Position numbers and translations under genes: made by a program. 64,000 bases of DNA from Streptomyces viridiviolaceus. Its GTDB lineage: Bacteria; Actinomycetota; Actinomycetes; Streptomycetales; Streptomycetaceae. The notes beneath the pieces were generated by a model. It searched no databases, was not told where the DNA came from, and saw nothing but the letters and a program-made list of their open reading frames with translations. How positions within the stretch are numbered: position 1 is the stretch's first letter; each line of letters opens with the position of its first letter. Shown here piece by piece: positions 56,379-64,000 of this stretch. The stretch lies in assembly GCF_014650995.1 (NCBI RefSeq), contig NZ_BMWA01000001.1, forward strand, positions 434,001 to 498,000. The letters run 5' to 3'.

Positions 56379-57146
56379 ATGAACACGAACTCAGTCACCA
56401 CGAACCCTTCGCGAACCCTGACCGGCAGGACGGCCCTGGTGACGGGCGGCAGCCGCGGAATCGGTGCGGCGACGGCGCTCCGGCTCGCCCGGGAGGGCGC
56501 GGACGTGGCCGTCACCTATGTGAACGGCAAGGAGGCGGCCGAGGACGTCGTACGGGCCGTCGAGGCGCTGGGGCGCCGGGCGGTCGCGCTGCGGGCGGAC
56601 TCGGGCGACGCCGTCGAGGCGGCGGACGTCGTTGAGCGCGCGGCCATGGCACTCGGGGGCGGACCCGACGTGCTCGTGAACAACGTGGGCGTGGGGTTGC
56701 TCGGGCCGCTGGAGGGTCTGTCGCTCGCCGACGTCGACCGGGTCCTGGCCGTGAACGTCCGCGGGGTCTTCCTGACCTCCCAGGCGGCCGCGTCCCGCAT
56801 GGTGGCCGGCGGCCGGATCATCACCGTGGGCACGTGCATGACCCAGCGCGTGCCCGGGCCGGGCGGCACGCTGTACGCGATGAGCAAGTCGGCCCTGACC
56901 GGGCTGACGAAGGCCCTGGCGAGGGAGCTGGGTCCGCGCGGGATCACGGCGAACATCGTCCACCCGGGTCCGGTCGACACCGACATGAACCCGGCGGACG
57001 GTCCCCATGCGGACGGCCAGGCGGCCATGACCGCGCTGGGCCGGTTCGGCACGGCCGACGAGGTCGCCTCGACGGTCGCGTACCTGGCGGGGGCGACGTA
57101 CGTCACGGGGGCGGAGTTCTCGGTGGACGGCGGTCACGCCGCGTAG
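56379..57146 (+). CDS. Short-chain dehydrogenase/reductase
   Basis: A 255-residue classical SDR, FabG-like. The cofactor motif is TALVTGGSRGIGAATAL; NNVG, the catalytic Tyr/Lys in YAMSKSALTGLTKALARE, and the C-terminal TGAEFSVDGGHAA are present. The catalytic serine strand reads ITVGTCM, with Thr or Cys at the usual Ser position. ATG 56379 sits out of frame with the ATG at 56371. The substrate is unknown, and the divergent partner does not indicate a pathway. Confidence 0.9.
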   Translation: MNTNSVTTNPSRTLTGRTALVTGGSRGIGAATALRLAREGADVAVTYVNGKEAAEDVVRAVEALGRRAVALRADSGDAVEAADVVERAAMALGGGPDVLVNNVGVGLLGPLEGLSLADVDRVLAVNVRGVFLTSQAAASRMVAGGRIITVGTCMTQRVPGPGGTLYAMSKSALTGLTKALARELGPRGITANIVHPGPVDTDMNPADGPHADGQAAMTALGRFGTADEVASTVAYLAGATYVTGAEFSVDGGHAA

Positions 57147-57256
57147 GGCGGGTGCGGGGGGCCACGTGCCCGGCGCCGGGGCCGGCCGGGGGTGGGTCGC
57201 GCTGCCCGGCGCCGACAAGAGCCACCCGCGCCCACCCGTGCCGCCCCAGCGGCACG

Positions 57257-57361
57257 AATGCCCGCAGGCTGCCCACAATTGCCCGCAGGCTGCGCACGTT
57301 TACCCGGAAGCTGCGCACGATTACCTGCAGGCTGCGCACGCTTACCCGCAGGCTGCGCGCG
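57257..57361. repeat. 21-bp non-coding tandem repeat, five units
   Basis: Five consecutive 21-bp units (57257, 57278, 57299, 57320, 57341) share the core (c)ccgcaggctgcgcacg. They lie between convergent genes and end exactly at the left arm of a terminator stem. The period is two helical turns, so each unit presents the same DNA face. Confidence 0.88.
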
Positions 57362-57397
57362 GGGCGCACCGGTGCTGTCCGGCCGGTGCGCCCCGCG
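57358..57397. terminator. Strong bidirectional hairpin terminator
   Basis: A perfect 15-bp stem (57358-57372 with 57383-57397; core GGGGCGCACCGG) with a 10-base loop lies 13 bp beyond the allantoicase stop and 210 bp beyond the SDR stop. It should end transcription from both sides. Confidence 0.85.
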
Positions 57398-57409
57398 GGT
57401 CCCGGTGGG

Positions 57410-58540
57410 TCAGCCGCCCAGTTCCTGGTGGCGGGCGGCCAGGTGGGCCGCGCCGTCCTCCGTCAAGGAGCCGAACAGGCGCAGGCGGGAGATGCCGCCG
57501 TCGGGGAAGATGTCCACGCGCGCGTGGGTGCCGACCGCCGGCTCGGGCAGCACGAAGCGGTGGTTGGTGTCGGGCTGCATCCGGGTGCGCGGCAGGACCT
57601 CGCGCCACTCGCCGTCCTCGCCGTCCTTCACGGACACCGACGCCCAGCCGGCCGAGTTGCCCTTCAGGTACGCCGTGTCGATCTCGATCGCGCGGATCTG
57701 GGAGCGGTCGACGAGCTGGTAGCGGATCCAGTCGTTGCCCTGGTCGCGGCGGCGGCGGGTCTCCCAGCCGTCGTCCATCTTGCGGGAGCGGCCCGGCTGG
57801 ATGGTGTTGGTGGCCGGCGAGTAGAAGAGGTTGGAGGCGTCCTCGACCTGGCCGCCGTTCTCCAGGGCGACCACGTCGAAGGTGCCGAGGGCCGCCAGCC
57901 ACGCCGGGTCCGGGACGACCTCGCCGTACACCCGCAGCCGGGCGATGCCGCCGTCGGGGTGCTGGTTGAGGCGCAGGTGGGTGAAGCGCTGCTCGGCGGA
58001 GACGGCGAAGCCGTTGGCCGCGTGGCCGCCGATCGGCGTGCGGGGTACGAGGGTCGTCCACTTCACGTCGCCGGCGAGCAGTTCCTCCGGCGACGGGGAG
58101 CCCGGCACCGAGGCGCCCTCGATGGACACCGCCTGCGGGTAGTTGCCGCGGAAGTGGGCCGTGTCGACGACGATGCCGCGGATCACGCCGGGCGCGCCGA
58201 GCCGGATCAGCGCCCAGTCGTGGTCGTCCTCGGTCGGCCAGGGGTGCTCGGCCGAGCTGCCTCGGCGGCGGCGGGTCTCCCAGCCGTCCATGATCTTGCC
58301 CTTGTGCCCGAAGTGCTCGGGGTCGAACTCGGCGCGCTCGGGCACCAGCAGGTTCTCGCGCTGGGCGAAGAACTCGTCGTTGGCGGCGACGACACCGGCG
58401 CCGAGCCGCCGGTCGGCGAGGTTGGCGTACTGGGTGAAGGGGAGGTCCGCGGTGCGGTAGTCCGCGTACGGGTCACCGCCTCCGTAGGGGTTCGCGTCGC
58501 CGGTGAAGCTGGCCAACGAGGAGTTCTGCTGGGCCGTCAC
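57410..58540 (-). CDS. alc: Allantoicase
   Basis: A 376-residue enzyme that converts allantoate to ureidoglycolate and urea. It consists of two homologous beta-sandwich repeats, each with the signature KxMDDGWETRRRR: GKIMDGWETRRRRG near residue 82 and RKMDDGWETRRRRDQGND near residue 255. Each repeat also has a DTAHFRGNYP or DTAYLKGN segment and a GGI(A/S)RLR(V/L)(Y/F)G ending. The first repeat lacks one Asp of the signature. It lies 60 bp below allantoinase in the same operon. The GTG start has only a distant Shine-Dalgarno. Confidence 0.95.
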   Translation of the reverse strand: MTAQQNSSLASFTGDANPYGGGDPYADYRTADLPFTQYANLADRRLGAGVVAANDEFFAQRENLLVPERAEFDPEHFGHKGKIMDGWETRRRRGSSAEHPWPTEDDHDWALIRLGAPGVIRGIVVDTAHFRGNYPQAVSIEGASVPGSPSPEELLAGDVKWTTLVPRTPIGGHAANGFAVSAEQRFTHLRLNQHPDGGIARLRVYGEVVPDPAWLAALGTFDVVALENGGQVEDASNLFYSPATNTIQPGRSRKMDDGWETRRRRDQGNDWIRYQLVDRSQIRAIEIDTAYLKGNSAGWASVSVKDGEDGEWREVLPRTRMQPDTNHRFVLPEPAVGTHARVDIFPDGGISRLRLFGSLTEDGAAHLAARHQELGG

Positions 58541-58600
58541 GGTGATCAGGTGTTCCTTTCGGGGTCGTTCGACGATGAGTGGGTCAGGGGGCCGGACGCG

Positions 58601-59938
58601 TCAGGTCCGGGAGAGGAGCTGTCCCTTCGGCTCGGTGAACGCGCCGTCCGCCACGATGCGCTGTCCGCGCAGCCAGGTGGACTTCACGACGCCGTACAGG
58701 GTCTTGCCCGCGTACGCCGTGACGCGGTTGCGGTGCTGGAGGGCGGCCGGGTCGACGGTGAACGTCTCGTCGGGGGCGAGGACGGCGAAGTCGGCGTCGC
58801 ATCCCGCCGCGATGGCGCCCTTGCGGGTGTCGAGGCCCACCAGCCGGGCCGTGTTCGACGACATCCAGCGCACGACGTCCTCCAGGCCGTGGCCCCGCTC
58901 GCGGGCCTCGGTCCACACGGCGGACAGGCTCAGCTGGAGGCCGGAGATGCCGCCCCAGGCGGTGGCGAAGTCGTCCGTCTTGAGGTCGGCGGTGGACGGC
59001 GAGTGGTCGGTGACCACACAGTCGATGGTGCCGTCCGCCAGCGCCTGCCACAGCAGGTCCTGGTTGGCGGCCTCACGGATGGGCGGGCAGCACTTGAACT
59101 CGCTGGCGCCGTCCGGGACCTCCTCGGCGGTGAGGGTGAGGTAGTGCGGGCAGGTCTCGACGGTGACGCGTACGCCGTCGGCCCTGGCCTCGGCGATCAG
59201 CGGCAGCGCGTCGCTGGAGGAGAGGTGGAGCACGTGCACGCGCGCGTCGAGACGCCTGGCCTGCGCGATGAGGGCCGCGATGGCGGTGTCCTCGGCGTCG
59301 CGGGGACGGCTGGCGAGGAAGTCGGTGTACTTGGGGCCGCCGTGCTGCGGGGCGGCGGCCAGGTGGTGCGGGTCCTCGGCGTGCACGATCAGCAGGCCGC
59401 CGAAGCCGGCGATCTCGGCGAGGGAGCGGGCGAGCTGCTCCTGGTCGAGGTGCGGGAACTCGTCCACGCCCGACGGCGACAGGAACGCCTTGAAACCGAA
59501 GACCCCGGCCTCGTGCAGCGGGCGCAGGTCGCCGACGTTGTCGGGCAGGGCGCCGCCCCAGAAGCCGACGTCGATGTGGGCCTTGTCGGCGGCGACCTTC
59601 TGCTTGGTGCGCAGGTGGTCGACCGTCGTGGTCGGCGGGAGGGAGTTGAGCGGCATGTCGACGAGGGTGGTGATGCCGCCGGCCGCCGCGGCGCGCGTGG
59701 CGGTCCAGAAGCCCTCCCACTCGGTGCGGCCGGGGTCGTTGACGTGCACGTGGGTGTCGACCAGGCCGGGCAGGACGACGTGGTCGCCGACGTCCTCCAG
59801 ACGCGCGCCCGCCGGGACGGGGGCGTCGTACGGCAGGACGGCCGTGATCTTCTCCCCGGTCACCGCGACGGACGCGGCACGCGTCCCCTCGGGAGTGATG
59901 ACACGCGTCGAGCGCAGCACCAGTTCAGCCTCGGACAC
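58601..59938 (-). CDS. allB: Allantoinase
   Basis: A 445-residue cyclic amidohydrolase that opens allantoin to allantoate. The binuclear metal site is complete: [20 protein letters not shown], the carbamylated lysine in [38 protein letters not shown] and CVVTDHSPS. The sequence GRTEWEGF and the absence of the MPFGG element separate it from the dihydropyrimidinase at 9.5 kb. It is the first gene of the allB-alc operon, divergent from allR across 283 bp, with AGAGAGG upstream of the GTG start. Confidence 0.95.
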   Translation of the reverse strand: MSEAELVLRSTRVITPEGTRAASVAVTGEKITAVLPYDAPVPAGARLEDVGDHVVLPGLVDTHVHVNDPGRTEWEGFWTATRAAAAGGITTLVDMPLNSLPPTTTVDHLRTKQKVAADKAHIDVGFWGGALPDNVGDLRPLHEAGVFGFKAFLSPSGVDEFPHLDQEQLARSLAEIAGFGGLLIVHAEDPHHLAAAPQHGGPKYTDFLASRPRDAEDTAIAALIAQARRLDARVHVLHLSSSDALPLIAEARADGVRVTVETCPHYLTLTAEEVPDGASEFKCCPPIREAANQDLLWQALADGTIDCVVTDHSPSTADLKTDDFATAWGGISGLQLSLSAVWTEARERGHGLEDVVRWMSSNTARLVGLDTRKGAIAAGCDADFAVLAPDETFTVDPAALQHRNRVTAYAGKTLYGVVKSTWLRGQRIVADGAFTEPKGQLLSRT

Positions 59939-60013
59939 CCGAACCCCTCTCTTGGCCGCCGTTCTGTCACCGGTTCACATCCGGGAAACGGGATCTACCG
60001 CCACGTAACGGAT

Positions 60014-60030
60014 TTCAACGTTCTGTTGAA
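60014..60030. promoter_or_regulatory. Inverted repeat at the putative allB promoter
   Basis: TTCAAC-gttct-GTTGAA has perfect 6-bp arms. On the minus strand its second arm overlaps a -35-like TTGAAA followed 15-16 bp later by TAGATC, a plausible allB promoter. It resembles an IclR-type operator but differs from the TTCCAC-N3-GNGGAA boxes at 60107 and 62276. Other palindromes in this intergenic region are GGAATTAGAATTCC (60118-60131) and ACGTAGCTACGT (60142-60153). Confidence 0.5.
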
Positions 60031-60099
60031 GGAGTCTTCACTCCCGGTTCCACGTCGTCAAGAGGCACCCTTTTCCGGGCATGCTCGACGACTCCGCTC

Positions 60100-60128
60100 T
60101 GGACGTTTCCACAAAGCGGAATTAGAAT
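60100..60128 (+). promoter_or_regulatory. Putative allR promoter with an AllR box in the spacer
   Basis: TGGACG (60100-60105) and TAGAAT (60123-60128) are separated by 17 bp. Inside the spacer lies TTCCACAAAGCGGAA (60107-60121), an imperfect palindrome TTCCAC-N3-GCGGAA. The aceB promoter has the same arrangement. A repressor bound here would block RNA polymerase, implying autorepression by AllR. Confidence 0.65.
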
Positions 60129-60221
60129 TCCAGCAAGCAGAACGTAGCTACGTACAAGCCAGGAGTCAACCGGCTGCCGGGTAGGCTTCTGCCCTCCCGC
60201 CAGCCCCGAAAGGAACGTGCC

Positions 60222-61025
60222 GTGCCGACGTCCAGCGCCAGCACCACCGACTCCGCCAGGTCCGCCACAGGTGGCGTCCAGTCCCTGGAGCGCGCCTTCG
60301 ACCTGCTCGAACGGATGGCGGACGCGGGCGGCGAGGTCGGCCTGAGCGAGCTGTCCGCGAGCAGCGGGCTGCCTCTGCCCACCATCCACCGCCTGATGCG
60401 CACGCTCGTGGCCTGCGGATACGTACGCCAGCAGTCCAACCGCCGCTATGCGCTCGGCCCGCGCCTGATCCGCCTGGGCGAGTCGGCGTCCCGGCTGCTG
60501 GGCACCTGGGCGCGCCCGCATCTGGCCCGTCTGGTCGAGGAGACCGGCGAGACGGCGAACATGGCACTGCTCGACGGGGACGAGATCGTCTACGTGGCGC
60601 AGGTGCCCTCCAAGCACTCGATGCGCATGTTCACCGAGGTCGGCCGGCGTGTCCTGCCGCACTCCACGGGTGTGGGCAAGGCGCTGCTCGCCGGCTTCCC
60701 GCCGGAGGAGGTGCGGGCCCTGCTGCACCGGACCGGCATGCCGGCCGCGACCGAGAAGACGATCACCACACCCGACGGCTTCCTCGCGGCGCTGGAGGAC
60801 GTCCGGCGCCAGGGGTACGCGATCGACGACAACGAGCAGGAGATCGGCGTCCGCTGCCTGGCCGTCCCCGTGCCCGACTCCCCCACCGCGGCGGCCATCT
60901 CGATCTCCGGTCCCGCGGGCCGGGTCACGGAGGCCGCGACCGACAAGATCGTTCCGGTGCTCCAGCAGGTGGCGGCGGAGCTCTCGGAGGCGCTGCTGAC
61001 CTCGGGCGGCAGCCCGGCGGCCTGA
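60222..61025 (+). CDS. allR: IclR-family repressor of allantoin catabolism (AllR)
   Basis: A 267-residue IclR regulator. The winged helix has LERAFDLLERMADAGGEVGL and SSGLPLPTIHRLMRTLVACG. The C-terminal effector domain includes HSTGVGKALLAG and NEQEIGVRCLAVPV, family hallmarks of the glyoxylate/allantoate-binding type. Position divergent from allB-alc and the shared boxes identify it as the local allantoin repressor; AllR proteins of E. coli and S. coelicolor play this part. GTG 60222 has AAAGGAA seven bases upstream. Confidence 0.93.
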   Translation: MPTSSASTTDSARSATGGVQSLERAFDLLERMADAGGEVGLSELSASSGLPLPTIHRLMRTLVACGYVRQQSNRRYALGPRLIRLGESASRLLGTWARPHLARLVEETGETANMALLDGDEIVYVAQVPSKHSMRMFTEVGRRVLPHSTGVGKALLAGFPPEEVRALLHRTGMPAATEKTITTPDGFLAALEDVRRQGYAIDDNEQEIGVRCLAVPVPDSPTAAAISISGPAGRVTEAATDKIVPVLQQVAAELSEALLTSGGSPAA

Positions 61026-61042
61026 GCCGCACCCCGCACCAC

Positions 61043-61079
61043 CCGCAGCCCCCGGACCCGACACGGCCGGGGGCTGCGG
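61043..61079. terminator. Strong bidirectional hairpin terminator
   Basis: A perfect 13-bp stem, CCGCAGCCCCCGG at 61043-61055 pairing with 61067-61079, and an 11-base loop lie between the convergent allR and the gene ending at 61098. Confidence 0.88.
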
Positions 61080-61097
61080 TCGTCGCGCGTCAGCGCC

Positions 61098-61409
61098 TCA
61101 CCGGGGCGGCGGGTCGCCGAAGAGCTCCACGGCGTGCCGGACGTCCGTCAGCCCTCGGGACAGGGCGCTCACGGAGCCGATCGCGCCGGCGATCAGCAGC
61201 AGGGATCGGTACAGCCGCGGCACCTCGGGGACGCCGTGTGCCGTCATCGCGGCGAGGCTGGCCAGTTCGTCCTCGGCGATGTCACGGTCCGGGAAGTCGG
61301 CCGGCAGCACGGCGAGTTGGCGTCGCAACCGGGACACCGCGATGCGCAGCGCCGCCACCCTCACGTCCTCGTCACCGACGGTCACTTGCCTCTGCCCCAA
61401 GCTCCGCAA
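61098..61409 (-). CDS. Small conserved protein of unknown function (DUF5955-like)
   Basis: A 103-residue protein, helical, with RVAALRIAVSRLRRQLAVLP, a central acidic stretch (DRDIAEDELASLAAM) and a hydrophobic LLLIAGAIGSVSAL segment too short and polar to be a confident membrane helix. It resembles a small streptomycete family (DUF number from memory). TTG 61409 is favoured because GGGGGAGG lies five bases upstream; GTG 61385 is an alternative. It is convergent with allR and divergent from the nucleotidyltransferase gene. Confidence 0.72.
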   Translation of the reverse strand: MRSLGQRQVTVGDEDVRVAALRIAVSRLRRQLAVLPADFPDRDIAEDELASLAAMTAHGVPEVPRLYRSLLLIAGAIGSVSALSRGLTDVRHAVELFGDPPPR

Positions 61410-61609
61410 CGCAGCCTCCCCCTCGCACCCCGTTGTGCGCCCCTACGCAGTGAACGTGCCGAGCGCCCCCAGACACTGGTCGGGCGCCGGGGACGCGGGC
61501 CAGTAAACGCCACCGGATGCCGCGCGCGCCACCGCGCGGACCGAAATTCAGCCCCCGGAAACCCGGCGCACGCCGGAGCGTTCGGCGCGCACTCGGGTAT
61601 GCAGGACGC

Positions 61610-62209
61610 ATGACGGACAACGAAGACCAGGTCGCCGGACTGCTCCTGGCGGCAGGGGGCGGGCGGCGGCTCGGCGGGCGGCCCAAGGCGCTGCTCGAAC
61701 ATCGCGGACATCCACTCGTCGAACACGCGGTCGACACGCTCCGCGCGGCCGGCTGCACCCGCGTGCACGTGGTGCTGGGGGCGCGGGCCGAGGCCGTACG
61801 GGCCCGGGCGGCGCTGGAGGGGTGCGTCCTCGTGGACAACCCCGACTGGGAGCAGGGCATGGGGTCGTCGCTGCGCGCCGGGCTCGGCTCACTGACCGGT
61901 ACGGGGGCGCGGGCCGCGCTGGTGTCGCTGGTGGACCAGCCGGGCATCGGGCCGGAGGCGGTGGCGCGGGTGCGCGCCGGGTACCGGGACGAGACGTCGC
62001 TCGTGGCGGCCGCGTACGAGGGGGTGCGCGGGCACCCGGTCCTCTTCGGCGCGGCCCACTGGGCGGGTGTCGCGGCGACCGCGACCGGGGACCGGGGGGC
62101 GCGTGCCTATCTCAAGGAGCACGAGGCGGGGATCACGCTCATCGAGTGCGGGGACGTGGCGCGGCCGTACGACATCGACACCGAGGCGGACCTGGTCCAC
62201 CTTGAGTGA
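61610..62209 (+). CDS. MocA/MobA-like NTP transferase
   Basis: A 199-residue nucleotidyltransferase. The nucleotide-binding loop is LLLAAGGGRRLGGRPKALLE; the metal-binding region is LVSLVDQPGIGPEAVARV; GHPVLFG and the C-terminal DIDTEADL are typical of molybdenum-cofactor cytidylyl- or guanylyltransferases. Such enzymes mature the cofactor of xanthine dehydrogenase, which produces urate upstream of allantoin, giving a functional reason for its place between allR and aceB. Cytidylyl versus guanylyl specificity cannot be told by eye. Confidence 0.82.
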   Translation: MTDNEDQVAGLLLAAGGGRRLGGRPKALLEHRGHPLVEHAVDTLRAAGCTRVHVVLGARAEAVRARAALEGCVLVDNPDWEQGMGSSLRAGLGSLTGTGARAALVSLVDQPGIGPEAVARVRAGYRDETSLVAAAYEGVRGHPVLFGAAHWAGVAATATGDRGARAYLKEHEAGITLIECGDVARPYDIDTEADLVHLE

Positions 62210-62269
62210 AGGGCGTGGCACCGAGCGCCACCTTCCCTCGACTCAGAGAATCTCGACATCAACAAACCA

Positions 62270-62298
62270 TTGAAGTTCCACGATGAGGAAACTACTAT
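62270..62298 (+). promoter_or_regulatory. Putative aceB promoter with an AllR box in the spacer
   Basis: TTGAAG (62270-62275), 17 bp, TACTAT (62293-62298). The spacer contains TTCCACGATGAGGAA (62276-62290), matching the allR-promoter box in both arms (TTCCAC-N3-GNGGAA) and lying at the same place between -35 and -10. This predicts repression of malate synthase by AllR until allantoin breakdown begins. The predicted start site near 62305 leaves a leader of about 90 bases. Confidence 0.7.
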
Positions 62299-62393
62299 CC
62301 ACTGACCAGAAGCACTCGACCGCACAGCGAGTGCGCTATGCCCCATACGTGCCCCTTGGCACCCGGTGCCACCGCTGAAGGAAGTGACAGCTC

Positions 62394-64000
62394 ATGTCCG
62401 CACCAGCGCCGTCCTCGCTGGCCATCGTCGACGCCGAGCCCCTGCCCCGGCAGGAGGAGGTCCTCACCGATGCGGCGCTCGCCTTCGTGGCCGAGCTGCA
62501 CCGGCGGTTCACGCCCCGGCGTGACGAGCTCCTCGCCCGCCGTGCGGAGCGCCGCGCCGAGATCGCCCGCACCTCCACGCTCGACTTCCTCCCGGAGACC
62601 GCCGCCGTCCGCGCCGACGACTCCTGGAAGGTGGCCCCCGCTCCGGCCGCGCTGCAGGACCGCCGGGTCGAGATCACCGGCCCCACCGACCGCAAGATGA
62701 CCATCAACGCCCTCAACTCGGGCGCGAAGGTCTGGCTCGCGGACTTCGAGGACGCCTCCGCGCCGACCTGGGAGAACGTCGTCCTGGGCCAGCTCAACCT
62801 GATCGACGCCTACTCCCGCACCATCGACTTCACCGACGAGCGCACCGGCAAGTCCTACGCCCTGCGCCCGGACGAGGAGCTGGCGACGGTCGTCATGCGC
62901 CCGCGCGGCTGGCACCTCGACGAGCGCCACCTCCAGGTGGACGGCCGCCCGGTCCCCGGCGCCCTGGTCGACTTCGGCCTGTACTTCTTCCACAACGCCC
63001 AGCGCCTGCTCGACCTCGGCAAGGGCCCGTACTTCTACCTCCCGAAGACGGAGTCGCACCTGGAGGCCCGCCTCTGGAACGAGGTCTTCGTCTTCGCTCA
63101 GGACCACGTCGGCATCCCGCAGGGCACCGTCCGCGCCACCGTCCTGATCGAGACGATCACGGCCGCGTACGAGATGGAGGAGATCCTCTACGAGCTGCGC
63201 GACCACGCCTCCGGGCTGAACGCCGGCCGCTGGGACTACCTGTTCTCCATCGTCAAGAACTTCCGCGACGGCGGGGAGAAGTTCGTGCTGCCGGACCGCA
63301 ACGCGGTCACGATGACGGCCCCGTTCATGCGCGCGTACACCGAACTCCTCGTCCGCACCTGCCACAAGCGCGGCGCTCACGCCATCGGCGGCATGGCGGC
63401 CTTCATCCCGTCCCGCCGGGACGCCGAGGTGAACAAGGTGGCCTTCGAGAAGGTCCGCGCCGACAAGGACCGCGAGGCCGGCGACGGCTTCGACGGCTCC
63501 TGGGTCGCCCACCCCGACCTGGTCCCGATCGCCATGGAGTCCTTCGACAAGGTCCTCGGCGACAAGCCCCACCAGAAGGACCGGCTGCGCGAGGACGTCG
63601 ACGTCAAGGCGGCCGACCTGATCGCGATCGACTCGCTCGACGCCAAGCCGACGTACGCGGGCCTGGTCAACGCCGTCCAGGTCGGCATCCGCTACATCGA
63701 GGCATGGCTGCGCGGCCTCGGCGCGGTCGCCATCTTCAACCTGATGGAGGACGCGGCCACCGCCGAGATCTCCCGCTCGCAGATCTGGCAGTGGATCAAC
63801 GCGGGCGTCGTCCTCGACAACGGCGAGCAGGTCACCGCCGACCTCGCCCGCAAGGTGGCTGCCGAGGAGCTGGCGAACATCCGCGCCGAGATCGGCGACG
63901 AGGCGTTCGCGGCCGGCAACTGGCAGCAGGCCCACGACCTGCTGCTGACGGTCTCCCTCGACGAGGACTACGCCGACTTCCTGACCCTGCCGGCGTACGA
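62394..64000 (+). CDS. aceB: Malate synthase A (3' end beyond the window)
   Basis: The first 535 codons of malate synthase A, which condenses glyoxylate with acetyl-CoA. The family signature [16 protein letters not shown] is intact, with [32 protein letters not shown] and [14 protein letters not shown] around the active site. The enzyme is about 540 residues in streptomycetes, so only the last few codons lie outside. GAAGGAAG lies nine bases before ATG. With allantoinase and allantoicase next door, it would assimilate glyoxylate from purine breakdown as well as serve the glyoxylate cycle. Confidence 0.96.
   Translation, partial: MSAPAPSSLAIVDAEPLPRQEEVLTDAALAFVAELHRRFTPRRDELLARRAERRAEIARTSTLDFLPETAAVRADDSWKVAPAPAALQDRRVEITGPTDRKMTINALNSGAKVWLADFEDASAPTWENVVLGQLNLIDAYSRTIDFTDERTGKSYALRPDEELATVVMRPRGWHLDERHLQVDGRPVPGALVDFGLYFFHNAQRLLDLGKGPYFYLPKTESHLEARLWNEVFVFAQDHVGIPQGTVRATVLIETITAAYEMEEILYELRDHASGLNAGRWDYLFSIVKNFRDGGEKFVLPDRNAVTMTAPFMRAYTELLVRTCHKRGAHAIGGMAAFIPSRRDAEVNKVAFEKVRADKDREAGDGFDGSWVAHPDLVPIAMESFDKVLGDKPHQKDRLREDVDVKAADLIAIDSLDAKPTYAGLVNAVQVGIRYIEAWLRGLGAVAIFNLMEDAATAEISRSQIWQWINAGVVLDNGEQVTADLARKVAAEELANIRAEIGDEAFAAGNWQQAHDLLLTVSLDEDYADFLTLPAY

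Noticed and set aside
57257..57361. A CRISPR array
   Set aside because: The five 21-bp units are directly adjacent with no unique spacers, and no cas gene is present.

Overview
The window is a stretch of a high-GC actinomycete chromosome, almost certainly Streptomyces. The signs are strong G/C bias at third codon positions, dense head-to-tail genes with ATGA/GTGA overlaps, GTG and TTG starts, very rare TTA codons, hairpin terminators without U-runs, and family content typical of the genus: NarL-type two-component pairs, PucR, IclR, GntR and ROK proteins, an RNase Sa homologue, and SNF2 plus SWIM proteins. From memory the gene content resembles the right arm of the S. coelicolor chromosome, but no alignment was run. 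No tRNA, rRNA or CRISPR array was seen.

Layout. 0-6.9 kb: lipoate-protein ligase, a two-component pair, a carboxymuconolactone-decarboxylase/AhpD-like protein followed by a broken methyltransferase, and two exported proteins. 6.9-15.6 kb: seven codirectional minus-strand genes forming a reductive pyrimidine/hydantoin catabolic block: two nitrilase-fold amidohydrolases (beta-ureidopropionase type), a class III aminotransferase, a PucR regulator, a dihydropyrimidinase, an LLM-class F420-type oxidoreductase and an NCS1 transporter. 15.8-27.9 kb: a repeat-rich unknown protein, an XRE regulator divergent from methionine aminopeptidase, a ClpC-type ATPase, gamma-glutamyltransferase, two unknown proteins, exonuclease III, an MBL hydrolase and a fused PcaD/PcaC-like protein. 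27.9-37.9 kb: an accessory segment bounded by relics. An integrase C-terminus and an IS110-type transposase fragment lie on the left, and a truncated, frameshifted uppP lies on the right. Between them are an atypically AT-rich AraC regulator, a sugar ABC importer lacking its own ATPase, an alpha/beta hydrolase and a large LuxR-type (LAL) regulator.

38-51 kb: a SWIM/SNF2-helicase pair with long repeat linkers, a short SDR relic, then a sugar module (membrane protein, ROK kinase, ABC ATPase, permease, binding protein, GntR regulator, divergent Gfo/Idh/MocA dehydrogenase). Two perfect TGTCCGGACA palindromes lie in its control regions. 51-57 kb: a P450, a second two-component pair, a small membrane protein, a secreted RNase Sa-like ribonuclease, a RibD/DHFR-fold protein and an SDR. 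57.4-64 kb: the allantoin block (allantoicase, allantoinase, divergent IclR-type AllR), a MocA/MobA-like nucleotidyltransferase and the start of malate synthase.

How the parts fit: allantoinase and allantoicase lead towards glyoxylate, which malate synthase would condense with acetyl-CoA. The same 15-bp imperfect palindrome sits inside the -35/-10 spacer of putative promoters for both allR and aceB, which would couple the two. The 6.9-15.6 kb block handles reduced pyrimidines or hydantoins, and twin GTGNCACNGTGNCAC palindromes 32 bp apart lie just upstream of a putative -35 for its second half, fitting activation by the neighbouring PucR protein.
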